From the NCBI GenBank assembly GCA_017792405.1, contig CP051231.1, positions 570,634 to 634,633 on the forward strand: a DNA stretch of 64,000 nt. Reading direction: 5' to 3'. The position numbers and the translations under genes were made by a program. Below are positions 8,621 to 16,631 of the stretch, one piece after another. The notes under the pieces were generated by a model that was not told the DNA's origin, ran no database searches, and was given only the letters and a program-made list of their open reading frames with translations. Within the stretch, counting starts at the first letter, position 1. Every line of letters starts with the position of its first letter. The stretch comes from Oceanicola sp. (GTDB lineage: Bacteria; Pseudomonadota; Alphaproteobacteria; Rhodobacterales; Rhodobacteraceae).

Positions 8621-9841
8621 CTATGGGTCCTTGCGCTGGCGGCCGGTGAGGCGCCCGATCAGGAAGCTGGTGCGCGGGGCGTAGATGTAGCGGGTGCGTT
8701 CGGCGCTGGTCGGGCGGGCGCGCATCCGGATCGTGCCGATCACGGCGAGCGCCACATGGGCCAGCGCGATGATGGTGAAGAGCGCGCCGGGGCCGGTGGC
8801 CTGCATCAGCCATGAGATCGTCAGCGGCGCGGCGATGGCCCCGGCGGCAAAGGCGAACATCATCGAGGCCGAAAGCTCGACCCGCTCGTCATCGGAGGCC
8901 CAGTCATGCGCGTGGGCGGCGGCGACCGAATAGATCGGAAAGCTGGTGAGCCCGAAGATCGCCGCGCAGATCAGCACAGCGGTGGTGGATTGCGAGGTGG
9001 CGAGGGTCAGGGCGCAGGCGAGGGTGGAAGCGACCGAGAGGCCGATCAGCACCCAGCGGCGGTCGTAGCGGTCGGCGAGCCAGCCCACCGGCCATTGCGC
9101 CAGCGCGCCGCCGCCGATCCAGATGGCGAGGAAGAGGCCAATCTGCTCGGGGCCGAGCCCGACCGCCTGGCCGTAGACCGGGCCGATGGTGCGGAAGCTG
9201 CCCGAGGTGAGCCCGGCCACCAGAACGGCGGCGCCCGCAAGTGGCGAGCGGGCAAAGGTGAGGGCCGGGCGCAGGCGCGGGGCCTCGGGCGTGGCGGGCT
9301 GCTCGGCGCGGGTGAGGGCGGTGGGCAGCAGGGCGGCGCAGCAGAGGATGGCAAGCAGGGTGTAGGCGGCATAGGTGGCCGGCTCCAGCACGCCGACGAG
9401 CAGCTGGGCCAGCAGCGAGCCGCCCATGTCGACCAGCCGGTAGCTGCCCATCGCCCGGCCCCGCGTGGCATTGGTGACCCGCGCCTGAAGCCAGGCCTCG
9501 ATCACCGTGTAACACCCGGCGATGCAGAGCCCCGAGGCCACCCGCATCCCGGCCCAGGCCCAGGGTGTGGTCAGCAGCATGTGGCCCAGCAGGCCGATGG
9601 CGCCGAGCACGGTGAAGGCGGCAAAGGCGCGGGCATGGCCGACGCTGCCCATCAGCCGGGGCGCCCACCAGCAGCCGAGGAAGAACCCGGTGAAATGGGC
9701 CGAGCCGAGCAGGCCGATCTCGCCGGTGGTGAAGCCCAGCGTCAGCCCCGAAAGCGCATCCATCGGCCCAAGCCCGCCGGTGGAGAGCTGGAGCAGGGCC
9801 ACCGAAAGGAGCAGCGGTGCGAAGGTGAGGAGGAGGCGCAT
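8621..9841 (-). CDS. MFS transporter, YcaD-like
   Basis: 406 residues with about twelve transmembrane segments. The loop between helices 2 and 3 holds GSVGHARAFA, and the second half contains GWLADRYDRRWVL, a typical major-facilitator loop motif. Overall it looks like the YcaD / purine-efflux-like group of exporters. It lies 105 bp downstream of the imuA-like gene on the same strand, which is where imuB would be expected in a mutasome operon, so co-transcription with an SOS gene is possible. The substrate is unknown. Confidence 0.85.
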   Translation of the reverse strand: MRLLLTFAPLLLSVALLQLSTGGLGPMDALSGLTLGFTTGEIGLLGSAHFTGFFLGCWWAPRLMGSVGHARAFAAFTVLGAIGLLGHMLLTTPWAWAGMRVASGLCIAGCYTVIEAWLQARVTNATRGRAMGSYRLVDMGGSLLAQLLVGVLEPATYAAYTLLAILCCAALLPTALTRAEQPATPEAPRLRPALTFARSPLAGAAVLVAGLTSGSFRTIGPVYGQAVGLGPEQIGLFLAIWIGGGALAQWPVGWLADRYDRRWVLIGLSVASTLACALTLATSQSTTAVLICAAIFGLTSFPIYSVAAAHAHDWASDDERVELSASMMFAFAAGAIAAPLTISWLMQATGPGALFTIIALAHVALAVIGTIRMRARPTSAERTRYIYAPRTSFLIGRLTGRQRKDP

Positions 9842-9946
9842 GGGGGCGGGGTAGCCTGAGGCAGGGACGGGGGCTGGCCTGCGGGCGACGAGGGGTGTCG
9901 TTTTCGGCGGGCCGGGTGAGAGCGGGGCGGTTGGCCCCCTCCCGCC

Positions 9947-10561
9947 CTAAGCCGTTGCCTCCAGCGCGGCAAGGGGAGAGAGCACCAGCTCGGCCCGGGG
10001 CGCGGGCTGGGTGAGGTGCCATGCGGCGGGCGGGGCCATGCGGGCGCGCAGGCGGCGCAGCTCCCAGCGGGTGAGGCCTGCGGCGTGGGCGGGGGCGGCC
10101 TGCCAGCGGCTCTCGATCCCCGGCGCACCGCCCGTGCCGGGGGTCAGGATCAGCCCCAGCGGCGCGGTGCCCTCGGGGGTTCCGGCGGCCAGATGCAGCC
10201 GCCGCACCGGCACCATGCCCGGCGGCGCCTCCATCTCGGCCACCACCAGCGGCGCCGCGCCCGCCCTCAGCGCCTCTTCCATGCACCAGAGCCCCTCGGC
10301 CTCCCGGCCCGCCCGGACGATGAGCAGCCGCGCCGGATCGATCCAGCGGTTCACGCCCGGCCCGCAGAGCGCCTCGCCCTGCCAGTCCGGGGTGATCCAG
10401 ATCACCGGCCCCGAGAGCCGCCCGGCCACCGCGAGCGCCAGCGCCTGCCGCGCCGGGCCGCAAAACTCATGCACCCGCCCGGTCGCCAGCGCAAACTCCC
10501 CGGCCACCACGCAGGGACGGCGCGGCCGGTGGGGCATGTGGGAGAGCGGATCGCGGGACAT
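9947..10561 (-). CDS. imuA: ImuA-like RecA-fold protein (SOS mutagenesis accessory)
   Basis: 204 residues from MSRDPLSHMPHRPRR; an upstream extension of the frame is made of 33-bp repeats and is not credible. The body (GRVHEFCGPARQALALAVAG, PVIWITPDW, DPARLLIVRAGREAEGLWCMEEALRAG) matches the pattern of ImuA, a RecA/SulA-like protein lacking a true Walker A. ImuA works with ImuB and DnaE2 in error-prone repair. A LexA-type box lies 15 bp upstream of the start. ImuB and DnaE2 are not adjacent: the next gene is an MFS transporter. Identification is by resemblance only. Confidence 0.7.
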   Translation of the reverse strand: MSRDPLSHMPHRPRRPCVVAGEFALATGRVHEFCGPARQALALAVAGRLSGPVIWITPDWQGEALCGPGVNRWIDPARLLIVRAGREAEGLWCMEEALRAGAAPLVVAEMEAPPGMVPVRRLHLAAGTPEGTAPLGLILTPGTGGAPGIESRWQAAPAHAAGLTRWELRRLRARMAPPAAWHLTQPAPRAELVLSPLAALEATA

Positions 10562-10575
10562 GCGCTCAGAATAAT

Positions 10576-10590
10576 GTTCGCTTTTTGTTC
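10576..10590. promoter_or_regulatory. LexA (SOS) box, GTTC-N7-GTTC
   Basis: GTTCGCTTTTTGTTC is an exact match to the alphaproteobacterial SOS consensus GTTC-N7-GTTC. It lies 15 bp upstream of the imuA-like start codon on the minus strand, inside the expected promoter region, so LexA repression with induction on DNA damage is likely. Confidence 0.75.
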
Positions 10591-10606
10591 TGTAAAGCTC
10601 CCCCGC

Positions 10607-10663
10607 CCTGTTCATTTTCTTGCTCCAAATATCTCCGGGGGGTGTGGGGGGCTGGCCCCCCAC
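10607..10663. repeat. Dispersed intergenic repeat, copy 1
   Basis: Starts with CCTGTTCATTTTCTTGCT, then an AAATA-CTCC-GGGG stretch, then a GC hairpin (GTGGGGGG-CTGG-CCCCCCAC, overlapping the 33-bp array). The first 18 bases are identical to those of the copy at 22995. Both copies lie just past the 3' end of a minus-strand gene. Confidence 0.6.
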
Positions 10664-10739
10664 TAAAAGGCGCGGTGTGGGGGGCTGGCCCCCCACTGAA
10701 AGGCGCGGTGTGGTGTGCTGGCCCTCCACGAGCGTCACA
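10641..10739. repeat. Three tandem 33-bp repeats, each carrying a GC hairpin
   Basis: Units at 10641-10673, 10674-10706 and a degenerate third at 10707-10739. The first two differ at one base (ACTAAAAGG versus ACTGAAAGG). Each of these holds GTGGGGGG-CTGG-CCCCCCAC, a strong stem-loop. The array follows the stop codon of the DUF1513 gene, so it probably ends or protects that transcript. Because 33 is a multiple of three, it keeps a spurious reading frame open into the imuA-like gene. Confidence 0.8.
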
Positions 10740-11820
10740 CCCCGCGCACCGGCACGAGGTGATTGTCCCAGCTCGCCTCATGCCGGGCCAGCGGCGTGGC
10801 GGTGCCATCGGCCTCCAGCGCGAAGAGCCCGCCCATGCCATCCGAGGCCAGGAACCCCGCGCCGCGCGGGGCCAGTCCGCAGATGTCAGCGCGGCGCCAA
10901 TGGGCGCGCAGGGTGGCGGTTTCGGCGTCGAAGATTTGCACCTCGCCGCCGCGGGGCGAGGTGATGGCCACGGCCTGACCGTCACCCGAGAAGGCAACCG
11001 AGCCGGCATACCCCTGCATCGCCAGCGCGCGGGCGGGCGGGGCCTCGCAGAGGCGCAGCGGTTGGCCCGCCTGCCAGAGGCCGAGCAGCGGCACCGGCTC
11101 GGCGACATCGTGCTGCCACTGCATGGCAAAGCCTGCCAGCCCGTCCGGGCGAAGGGCGAGGTGCCGGATGGAATTGGGCCAGAGCGGCTCGGGCAGTTCG
11201 GAGACCTCCAGCCCCCCCCGGTCAGGGGAGGCCACGGCGAGGTTGGGGCGCATGGTGTCGAGGTTCAGTACTTCGCGGCTGCCCGGCCCGGTGCGCAGCC
11301 CGCCGTTGGCGACCAGCAGGCTGCGGTCGTCCGGCAGGGTGAGGATCTCATGCGGGCCGATCCCGCCGGAAGGCACCTCGCCGATGCGCGCGTAGCCCTC
11401 GTCCGGTGCCCAGAGGCCGATCACCCCGGCGCCTGTGGCATAGTCGTTCTCGGAGGTTGCCAGCACTGCGCCCCCCTCCAGAAACGCCCCGTGACCATAG
11501 AAGTGGCGGCCCTCCGGTGCGTCGAGCCGGGCGGTCTGGCGGCCTGTGGCGCAGTCGATCACCAGCGCAAAGCGGCCCGGACGGCGGGCGAAACCCACGG
11601 CCTCGGGGCGTGACGGGTGAGCCGCCGCCGCATGGCCACGGTCAGGGAGGGGCAGGCGGAAGCGCAGCGCCCCGGCGGCGGAGAGGCCGCAAAGGGCAAA
11701 GGCGCCGGAGGCGTCGCGGGCGGCGGCAAGGTAGGCGGGCGCCCCGGCATCGGCCCATGAGGCGCGGGGCACGGCGGCGGCAGCTGCGAGGGAGGCGAGG
11801 AAGGCGCGGCGGGGGATCAT
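10735..11820 (-). CDS. DUF1513 (beta-propeller-like) exported protein
   Basis: 361 residues with a signal sequence (MIPRRAFLASLAAAAAVPRASWAD, twin-Arg type). The remainder has repeated strand-rich segments like a YncE/WD-type propeller and fits DUF1513. It starts three bases after the stop of the imelysin gene, so it is translated in the same operon. DUF1513 genes habitually travel with imelysin and DUF1111 genes in marine alphaproteobacteria; participation in periplasmic iron acquisition is inferred from this company. The stop codon runs into the tandem hairpin array. Confidence 0.8.
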   Translation of the reverse strand: MIPRRAFLASLAAAAAVPRASWADAGAPAYLAAARDASGAFALCGLSAAGALRFRLPLPDRGHAAAAHPSRPEAVGFARRPGRFALVIDCATGRQTARLDAPEGRHFYGHGAFLEGGAVLATSENDYATGAGVIGLWAPDEGYARIGEVPSGGIGPHEILTLPDDRSLLVANGGLRTGPGSREVLNLDTMRPNLAVASPDRGGLEVSELPEPLWPNSIRHLALRPDGLAGFAMQWQHDVAEPVPLLGLWQAGQPLRLCEAPPARALAMQGYAGSVAFSGDGQAVAITSPRGGEVQIFDAETATLRAHWRRADICGLAPRGAGFLASDGMGGLFALEADGTATPLARHEASWDNHLVPVRGV

Positions 11821-11823
11821 CGC

Positions 11824-12807
11824 TCAGTCGCCATCGAGCGCGTTGAAGCCTTGCCCCACGTTCAGATGCGCGCCGATCTCGGCGGCGGCGGTCTCCTTCA
11901 GCAGGTCGAGGTAGGAGGTGAGGCTTTCGATCCCCATGCGGGTGGTCGGCTCGGCGACCCCGGCGAAGGCGGGCTCATCGAGGCCATCGAGCCAGGCCTC
12001 GGTATCATTGAAGAGCTTTTGCGTCTCGGACGCCTCGCCATCGGCCAGCAGGGCGGCGAACTCCTCCAGCGCCGTCAGCGACAGCGCGAGGTTGCGCTGG
12101 CTGCGGCCTGAGCGCCAGGCCTCGGCGAGGGTGGGGCGGGGCCGCTCGAAGCTGCCGAGCGGGCGGGCGAGGCGGGCGTCGTCATTGTATTCGATGCCGG
12201 TGATGAGCGCGGTGAAGAGCGCCTGTGTGGCTTCGGCGGGGGCGAGGTAGGTGGCGTTGCCCGGCTCTCCGGCGGTGCGCAGGGATTGGGCGGTGGCGGG
12301 CCAGTCGGCGTTGAGGGTAGCGGCCTTGGTGGCGATGTCATGGGCGATGGCGCGGGTGAGGGCGCAGGCGTAGCTCTCTGCCACGTAGCCCGAGAAGGCC
12401 TCGTCATAGAGCATCCGTTCCAGCGCCATGAATCCCTGCACGGCGACGGATTGCTGGGCGAAACCTTCCGGTGTGACGGCCTCAGGTGCTTCGGCTTTCA
12501 GCAGCATGCCAAGTTGGCGGGCGGTGAAGCCTTTGGTGTCGGGCCAGAATTGCAGCGCGATGGGGCCGCCGATCTCCTGCAGGGGGCCGAGGGCGAGGTG
12601 CTGGACGCCGATCCATGCGTCGAAGGCGGTGTTGTAGGCCGGCTTCAGCGCCTCGGCGGTGCAGTCTGCCTGCGCGGCGGTATTGAGCGCGGCTGCGGCC
12701 TCGGCAAAGGCGGCGTGGCGCGGGAGGATGTGGCCTTCGATCGCCTCGGGCACACCAGCGTGGAGCGGGGTGGTGAGGAGGGCGAGGGCAGCGAGGAGGG
12801 GGCGCAT
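11824..12807 (-). CDS. Imelysin-family (peptidase M75 / EfeO-like) iron-associated protein
   Basis: 327 residues from MRPLLAALALLTTPLHAG, a Sec signal peptide; the longer open frame upstream overlaps the preceding gene and is rejected. The mature protein is largely alpha-helical and has the imelysin landmarks AYNTAFDAWIGVQHL, GPIALQFWPD (the W-x-D/F-W-P region) and a helical-bundle C-terminus. Known of the family: EfeO/IrpA proteins bind iron in the periplasm. It is placed between the DUF1111 di-haem gene (67 bp upstream) and the DUF1513 gene. The canonical GxHxxE motif is not obvious here, unlike the paralogue at 15334-16590. Confidence 0.8.
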   Translation of the reverse strand: MRPLLAALALLTTPLHAGVPEAIEGHILPRHAAFAEAAAALNTAAQADCTAEALKPAYNTAFDAWIGVQHLALGPLQEIGGPIALQFWPDTKGFTARQLGMLLKAEAPEAVTPEGFAQQSVAVQGFMALERMLYDEAFSGYVAESYACALTRAIAHDIATKAATLNADWPATAQSLRTAGEPGNATYLAPAEATQALFTALITGIEYNDDARLARPLGSFERPRPTLAEAWRSGRSQRNLALSLTALEEFAALLADGEASETQKLFNDTEAWLDGLDEPAFAGVAEPTTRMGIESLTSYLDLLKETAAAEIGAHLNVGQGFNALDGD

Positions 12808-12874
12808 GGGCAGTCCTTTCACGAGCGGCGGGACACCGCCCGGCCTACGCCTGTGGCGCGCCGGGAGCAAGGCG

Positions 12875-14392
12875 TCAGAGGCTTTCGAGGTAGCGCAGCA
12901 GGGCGGCGCGGTCTTCAGGCGGCATCTCGGCGACGGCATCGCGCTGGGCCTGCGCCTCGCCGCCGTGCCAGAGGATCGCCTCCAGCAGATTGCGGGCGCG
13001 GCCATCGTGCAGGAACTGGGTGTGGCCGCTGACCTGTTCGGTGAGGCCGATGCCCCAGAGCGGCGCGGTGCGCCATTCGCGGCCCGTCGCCCGCGCCTCG
13101 GGGCGGTGGTCGGCCAGCCCCTCGCCCATGTCGTGAAGCAGGAAGTCGGAATAGGGCCAGATCAGCTGGAAGCTCTGCTCGGGTTGGTCCTGCAGCCGGT
13201 GGGTGACGAACTTGGGCGTGTGGCAGGAGGTGCAGCCGGTGTTGTAGAAGACTTCTTTGCCGCGAAGCACCTGCGGGTCATCCACGCCCGCGCGGGCCGG
13301 GACGGCGAGGTTGCGGGAGTAGAAAGTGACGAGGTCAAGCCCGTCAGCGGCGATCTCGAAACCGCGCGCATCCTGATCGCCGTGGGGCGCTTGCTGGCAG
13401 GCGGCTTGGGCGAGCACGCAATCGCCGGCGCCGTTGGGGTGCAGGGGCGAGCTGATGCCGATGTCACCGGCGAAGGCGGCGGCGGATTGCTCGCGGATGG
13501 TGGGCATGCCGGCCTTGAGGCCGAAACGGCCGAGCATGGGTTTGTCATGCTCCAGCGACCAGACGATGTTGGCGCGGCCGGAGATGCCGTCGTTGTCGGC
13601 ATCATCTTCGTCGGCGTTGGCGAGGATATCAGCCGCCGGGATCGCCTCGATCAATCCGAGGCCGATCATCTGGGGGGCGACGCGGGGCGAGAGCATGGCC
13701 TTCGGGTGGAGCGGGCCCCAGCCGAGGTTTTCAGCCGCGTAGGTCGGCGCGCGGAGGGAGGCGGTTTCGCCGCCCGAAAGCGCGACCGGGATCTCTTTGT
13801 AGGTGATTCCGAGGCGGTATTCGGCGGGGATGCCGGGCAGGGAGTGGTCCTGCATCTGGCCGCCGTAGGTGGGCTCGGGAAGGGTGGCGATGTAATCGCG
13901 GATTTCCTCGATCCCGTCCTCCGGGCCGCCGGGGATCGAGACGCGCAGGAACATGGTGGTGCCATCGTTCTCGCCGGTCTCCGGCGGATGGCCGCGCCCG
14001 TCTTTCAGGTGGCAGCGCTGGCAGGAGCGGGCGTTGTAGAGCGGGCCGAGGCCATCGGAGGCCAGCGTGGAAGAGGGGGCGGAGACCCAGAGCTTGCGGA
14101 ACAGGCCGTTGCCCAGCTTGAAGTCGAGTTCGCGGGCGAAATCGATGTTGCCGGAAGGCTGGGAGAAGGCATCGGCATTGTCGCGTCGCCGCACGGTGGC
14201 CGCGCCGCCCGGGTTCTGCTCGAAGGCTTCGGCAGCGGTGAAACTGGTGGCGGGCGCGGTCACCGCGGCGATGCGGGCCGCTTCGGCCTCGGTCCGCGGG
14301 ACCACGGGCAGGTGATCGTCGGTGAGGGTCTGGGCTGCGGCCGATGTGGCCAGCAGGGCGAAGAGTGTGGAGAGGCGGAGGGGCATTGGCAT
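12875..14392 (-). CDS. Di-haem cytochrome / thiol-oxidoreductase-like DUF1111 protein
   Basis: About 505 residues from MPMPLRLSTLFALLATSAAAQ, a Sec signal peptide; initiation could also be six bases downstream, and neither site has a strong Shine-Dalgarno. Two haem-c motifs are visible: RSCQRCHLKD in the first half and GCTSCHTPKF in the second. This is the DUF1111 (CxxCH-containing, MauG/peroxidase-like) family, usually encoded beside imelysins. The likely site of action is the periplasm, perhaps as an electron acceptor or oxidase in iron uptake, which is inference. A stable hairpin lies in its leader. Confidence 0.85.
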   Translation of the reverse strand: MPMPLRLSTLFALLATSAAAQTLTDDHLPVVPRTEAEAARIAAVTAPATSFTAAEAFEQNPGGAATVRRRDNADAFSQPSGNIDFARELDFKLGNGLFRKLWVSAPSSTLASDGLGPLYNARSCQRCHLKDGRGHPPETGENDGTTMFLRVSIPGGPEDGIEEIRDYIATLPEPTYGGQMQDHSLPGIPAEYRLGITYKEIPVALSGGETASLRAPTYAAENLGWGPLHPKAMLSPRVAPQMIGLGLIEAIPAADILANADEDDADNDGISGRANIVWSLEHDKPMLGRFGLKAGMPTIREQSAAAFAGDIGISSPLHPNGAGDCVLAQAACQQAPHGDQDARGFEIAADGLDLVTFYSRNLAVPARAGVDDPQVLRGKEVFYNTGCTSCHTPKFVTHRLQDQPEQSFQLIWPYSDFLLHDMGEGLADHRPEARATGREWRTAPLWGIGLTEQVSGHTQFLHDGRARNLLEAILWHGGEAQAQRDAVAEMPPEDRAALLRYLESL

Positions 14393-14418
14393 GGTCGGCG
14401 CGTTCGATGTTTGGGTTT

Positions 14419-14442
14419 CACCCACCCTGAGCCGGGTGGGTG
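14419..14442 (-). terminator. 9-bp perfect hairpin between bfr and the DUF1111 gene
   Basis: CACCCACCC and GGGTGGGTG pair perfectly around a 6-base loop. No U-run follows, so it may be a processing or attenuation element between bfr and the downstream genes rather than a strong terminator. A second, 7-bp CCGGGGT/ACCCCGG inverted repeat lies just before it on the minus strand. Confidence 0.5.
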
Positions 14443-14491
14443 ACGGGTTCATGCCGGGGTTACGCGCGAGACCCCGGATTTATTCGCAGTG

Positions 14492-14977
14492 CTACTCGGC
14501 GTCCGCAGCGGTGGAGGCGTTGATCTGGGCGTAGTTCGCCTCGCCGACGCGGTCGTGCAAGTCGAGCTGGGTTTCGAGGAAGTCGATGTGGCCCTCTTCA
14601 TCGGCCATTAGCTCCTCGAAGAGATTCTTGGACACGTAGTCGCCGACCTCCTCGCAATGGTCGCGGGCCTCCTTGTAGAGCGTCCGGGCCTCGTGCTCGG
14701 CAGCCAGATCGGCCTCCAGCATCTCCTTGGGGGTCTCGCCAATGCGCAGCGGGTCGAGCTTTTGCAAGTTGGGGTGACCCTCGAGAAAGAGGATGCGGGT
14801 GATCAGCTTGTCGGCGTGGTGCATCTCTTCGATGCTCTCCTCGCGCGACTTGTCGGCCAGACCTTTCAGGCCCATGTCGTCCTGCATCCGGTAGTGCAAC
14901 CAATACTGGTTGACGGCCGTAAGCTCGGACCGGAGTGCTGCGTTCAGGTATTCGATGACCTTTGCGTCGCCTTTCAT
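14492..14977 (-). CDS. bfr: Bacterioferritin
   Basis: 161 residues. Stores iron as a ferric core in a 24-mer shell in the cytoplasm. Ferroxidase-centre ligands are all visible: Glu in [11 protein letters not shown], Glu/His in [11 protein letters not shown], Glu in AAEHEART, and Glu/His in [11 protein letters not shown]. The Met of EEMHHAD is the expected haem ligand at the subunit interface. Its start overlaps the stop of bfd (ATGA), the classic bfd-bfr pair in which the ferredoxin reduces and mobilises stored iron. It belongs to a larger minus-strand iron block. Confidence 0.96.
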   Translation of the reverse strand: MKGDAKVIEYLNAALRSELTAVNQYWLHYRMQDDMGLKGLADKSREESIEEMHHADKLITRILFLEGHPNLQKLDPLRIGETPKEMLEADLAAEHEARTLYKEARDHCEEVGDYVSKNLFEELMADEEGHIDFLETQLDLHDRVGEANYAQINASTAADAE

Positions 14978-15219
14978 GCGCTCTTTCCTCTCCTGCGATG
15001 CGTTCCGAGGCCGCGCAACTCGGGCGGAACCTCCAGATTTGTATTAGCACGCATCGTGGAGAGAAACAGGGGCATACATCCGCCGCAGTCGGCGCGTTTG
15101 CCGAGGGCGTGGTAGATCTTACCGGGGGTGATGATGGTTTCGGGGTCGGCGGCACGCATCCAGTCGATGGCGGCGTGGATGTCGCGGTCGTTGATGCTTT
15201 GGCAGTGGCAGACGATCAT
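14974..15219 (-). CDS. bfd: Bacterioferritin-associated ferredoxin (BFD-type [2Fe-2S])
   Basis: 81 residues from [15 protein letters not shown]; a longer frame to 15318 crosses a hairpin and adds non-homologous sequence. The CHC pair at residues 4-6 and the CGGC pair ([11 protein letters not shown]) near 44-47 are the four cluster ligands in the BFD spacing. It passes electrons to bacterioferritin haem so that Fe2+ is released. It overlaps bfr by ATGA, and the gene before it is the imelysin at 15334, separated by a hairpin. Confidence 0.9.
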   Translation of the reverse strand: MIVCHCQSINDRDIHAAIDWMRAADPETIITPGKIYHALGKRADCGGCMPLFLSTMRANTNLEVPPELRGLGTHRRRGKSA

Positions 15220-15257
15220 TTCGGCAGGCCCGGGGCTGGCTGTTTTGAGGTGTCGGC

Positions 15258-15279
15258 GGGGGCGCGTTGCGGCGCCCCC
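15258..15279 (-). terminator. Hairpin after the upstream imelysin gene
   Basis: GGGGGCGC and GCGCCCCC form an 8-bp stem with a 6-base loop in the 114-bp space between the imelysin stop and bfd. It lacks a U-tract on either side; probably a partial terminator or RNA-stabilising end. Confidence 0.45.
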
Positions 15280-15333
15280 GGTATTCATGAGCGTTTCGGG
15301 TGAGCGGATTTGGCGCACCCACCCGAGCGCGGT

Positions 15334-16590
15334 TTACTGGAAGACGGCGTCGGGCTGGTCGAGGCTGTCGGAGCCTTCAACCTCGATACCGTCGAGGCCA
15401 AGCGCGGTGACCGCCCGCTCGATGGAGCGGGTCTGGGCCACGAGCGCATCGACCGCGCCCATCACCAGCGCTTCGCCTTCCGCATTCCCGGCGGCCAGCA
15501 TCTGGTCGTAGGAATAGCCGGCTTCGGCAGCGGTTTTGATCTGACCCAGCTCGCGCATGGTGTGGGCCAGCGCGGCGGTCAGCTCGGCATCGAGCGACGG
15601 ATCGGCTGCGGCCACGAGGGAGGCCAGGCTTTCGCCCGAAACAACCGACCCGTCGACCCGCTGATACTCACCCAGGTAAACGTTCTGGATGCCCAGACCG
15701 TCGTAGTAATGCGAGTTGTGGGTGTTGTCGGAGAAGCAGTCATGCTCCTCCTCGGGATCGTGCAGCATGACGCCGAGCTTCATCCGCTCACCGGCCTGTT
15801 CGCCGTAGGAGAGCGAACCCATGCCGGTGAGGATGGCGGTGAGGCCTGCGGTCTCGTCGCTGGTCACGGCGGTGCGGCCTTCGCCGCCTTCGGACCAGGC
15901 TGCAACGATCTCTTCGAGGTCGGTCACCAGCAGGTCGGTCGCGGCCTTGAGGTAGGCAGCGCGGCGGTCGCAGTTGCCGCCAGTGCAGGCGTCACCCGAG
16001 GCGTAATCAGTGAAGGGCCGGTTGCCAGCGCCGTTCTCGGTGCCGTTCAGGTCCTGGCCCCAGAGCAGGAACTCGATGGCGTGGTAACCGGTCGCCACAT
16101 TGGCCTCGATCTCGTCGGCCTCGTGCAGGGTGTCGGAAAGAAGCGCGGGGGTGATCTCGGTCGCGTCAATCTCCTCGCCGGAGATGGTCAGCGTGGGGTT
16201 GGCCACCACGTTGAGCCCGCCGAGCGGGTTCTCGTCGGTCGCGCCGCCGCCGTCGACATAGTCGATCAGCCCCTCGTCGAGCGGCCATGCGTTGACCTTG
16301 CCTTCCCAGTCGTCGACCACCGCGTTGCCGAAGCGGAAGACCTCGGTCTGCTGGTAGGGCACGCGGGCAGCGAGCCATGCGTGCTTGGCGGCTTCCAGCG
16401 TGACATCGGAGGGCGAGGCGATGAGCGCGTCGACGGCAGACTGGAGGGTCTGCGCGGTGGCGAGGCTATCCTCATACCCGGCTTGGGCGATGTCGGCGTA
16501 GTTGGCGAGCACCTCTGCAGGGCCTGCGAGCGCGGGAAGCGGCGCGGCGATGGCCGTGGCGAGGAGCGTGGCTTTGAGCTTGGAAGTCAT
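15334..16590 (-). CDS. Imelysin-family iron-regulated protein (IrpA-like)
   Basis: 418 residues with Sec signal MTSKLKATLLATAIAAPLPALA. Diagnostic motifs: HAWLAARVPYQQTEVFRFGN, then GYHAIEFLLWGQDLNG, which contains the GxHxxE signature of M75/imelysin proteins. The length matches the cyanobacterial IrpA/ICMP group rather than short EfeO. Expected location is the periplasm, possibly anchored to the membrane, binding iron. It lies 41 bp downstream of the Cys/His protein gene in the hemP operon and upstream of bfd-bfr. No peptidase activity should be assumed from the family name. Confidence 0.9.
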   Translation of the reverse strand: MTSKLKATLLATAIAAPLPALAGPAEVLANYADIAQAGYEDSLATAQTLQSAVDALIASPSDVTLEAAKHAWLAARVPYQQTEVFRFGNAVVDDWEGKVNAWPLDEGLIDYVDGGGATDENPLGGLNVVANPTLTISGEEIDATEITPALLSDTLHEADEIEANVATGYHAIEFLLWGQDLNGTENGAGNRPFTDYASGDACTGGNCDRRAAYLKAATDLLVTDLEEIVAAWSEGGEGRTAVTSDETAGLTAILTGMGSLSYGEQAGERMKLGVMLHDPEEEHDCFSDNTHNSHYYDGLGIQNVYLGEYQRVDGSVVSGESLASLVAAADPSLDAELTAALAHTMRELGQIKTAAEAGYSYDQMLAAGNAEGEALVMGAVDALVAQTRSIERAVTALGLDGIEVEGSDSLDQPDAVFQ

Positions 16591-16631
16591 TGGTCTTTAC
16601 TGTCCTGTTGGCTTTGGTCGTTCAGTTGGTT

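Noticed and set aside
10562-10738. N-terminal extension of the imuA-like gene across the 33-bp repeats
   Set aside because: The frame stays open only because the repeat length is a multiple of three; the extension crosses the LexA box and has no homology-like content.
10641-10739. CRISPR array
   Set aside because: Repeats are directly adjacent with no spacers, each is a hairpin, and no cas genes are present.
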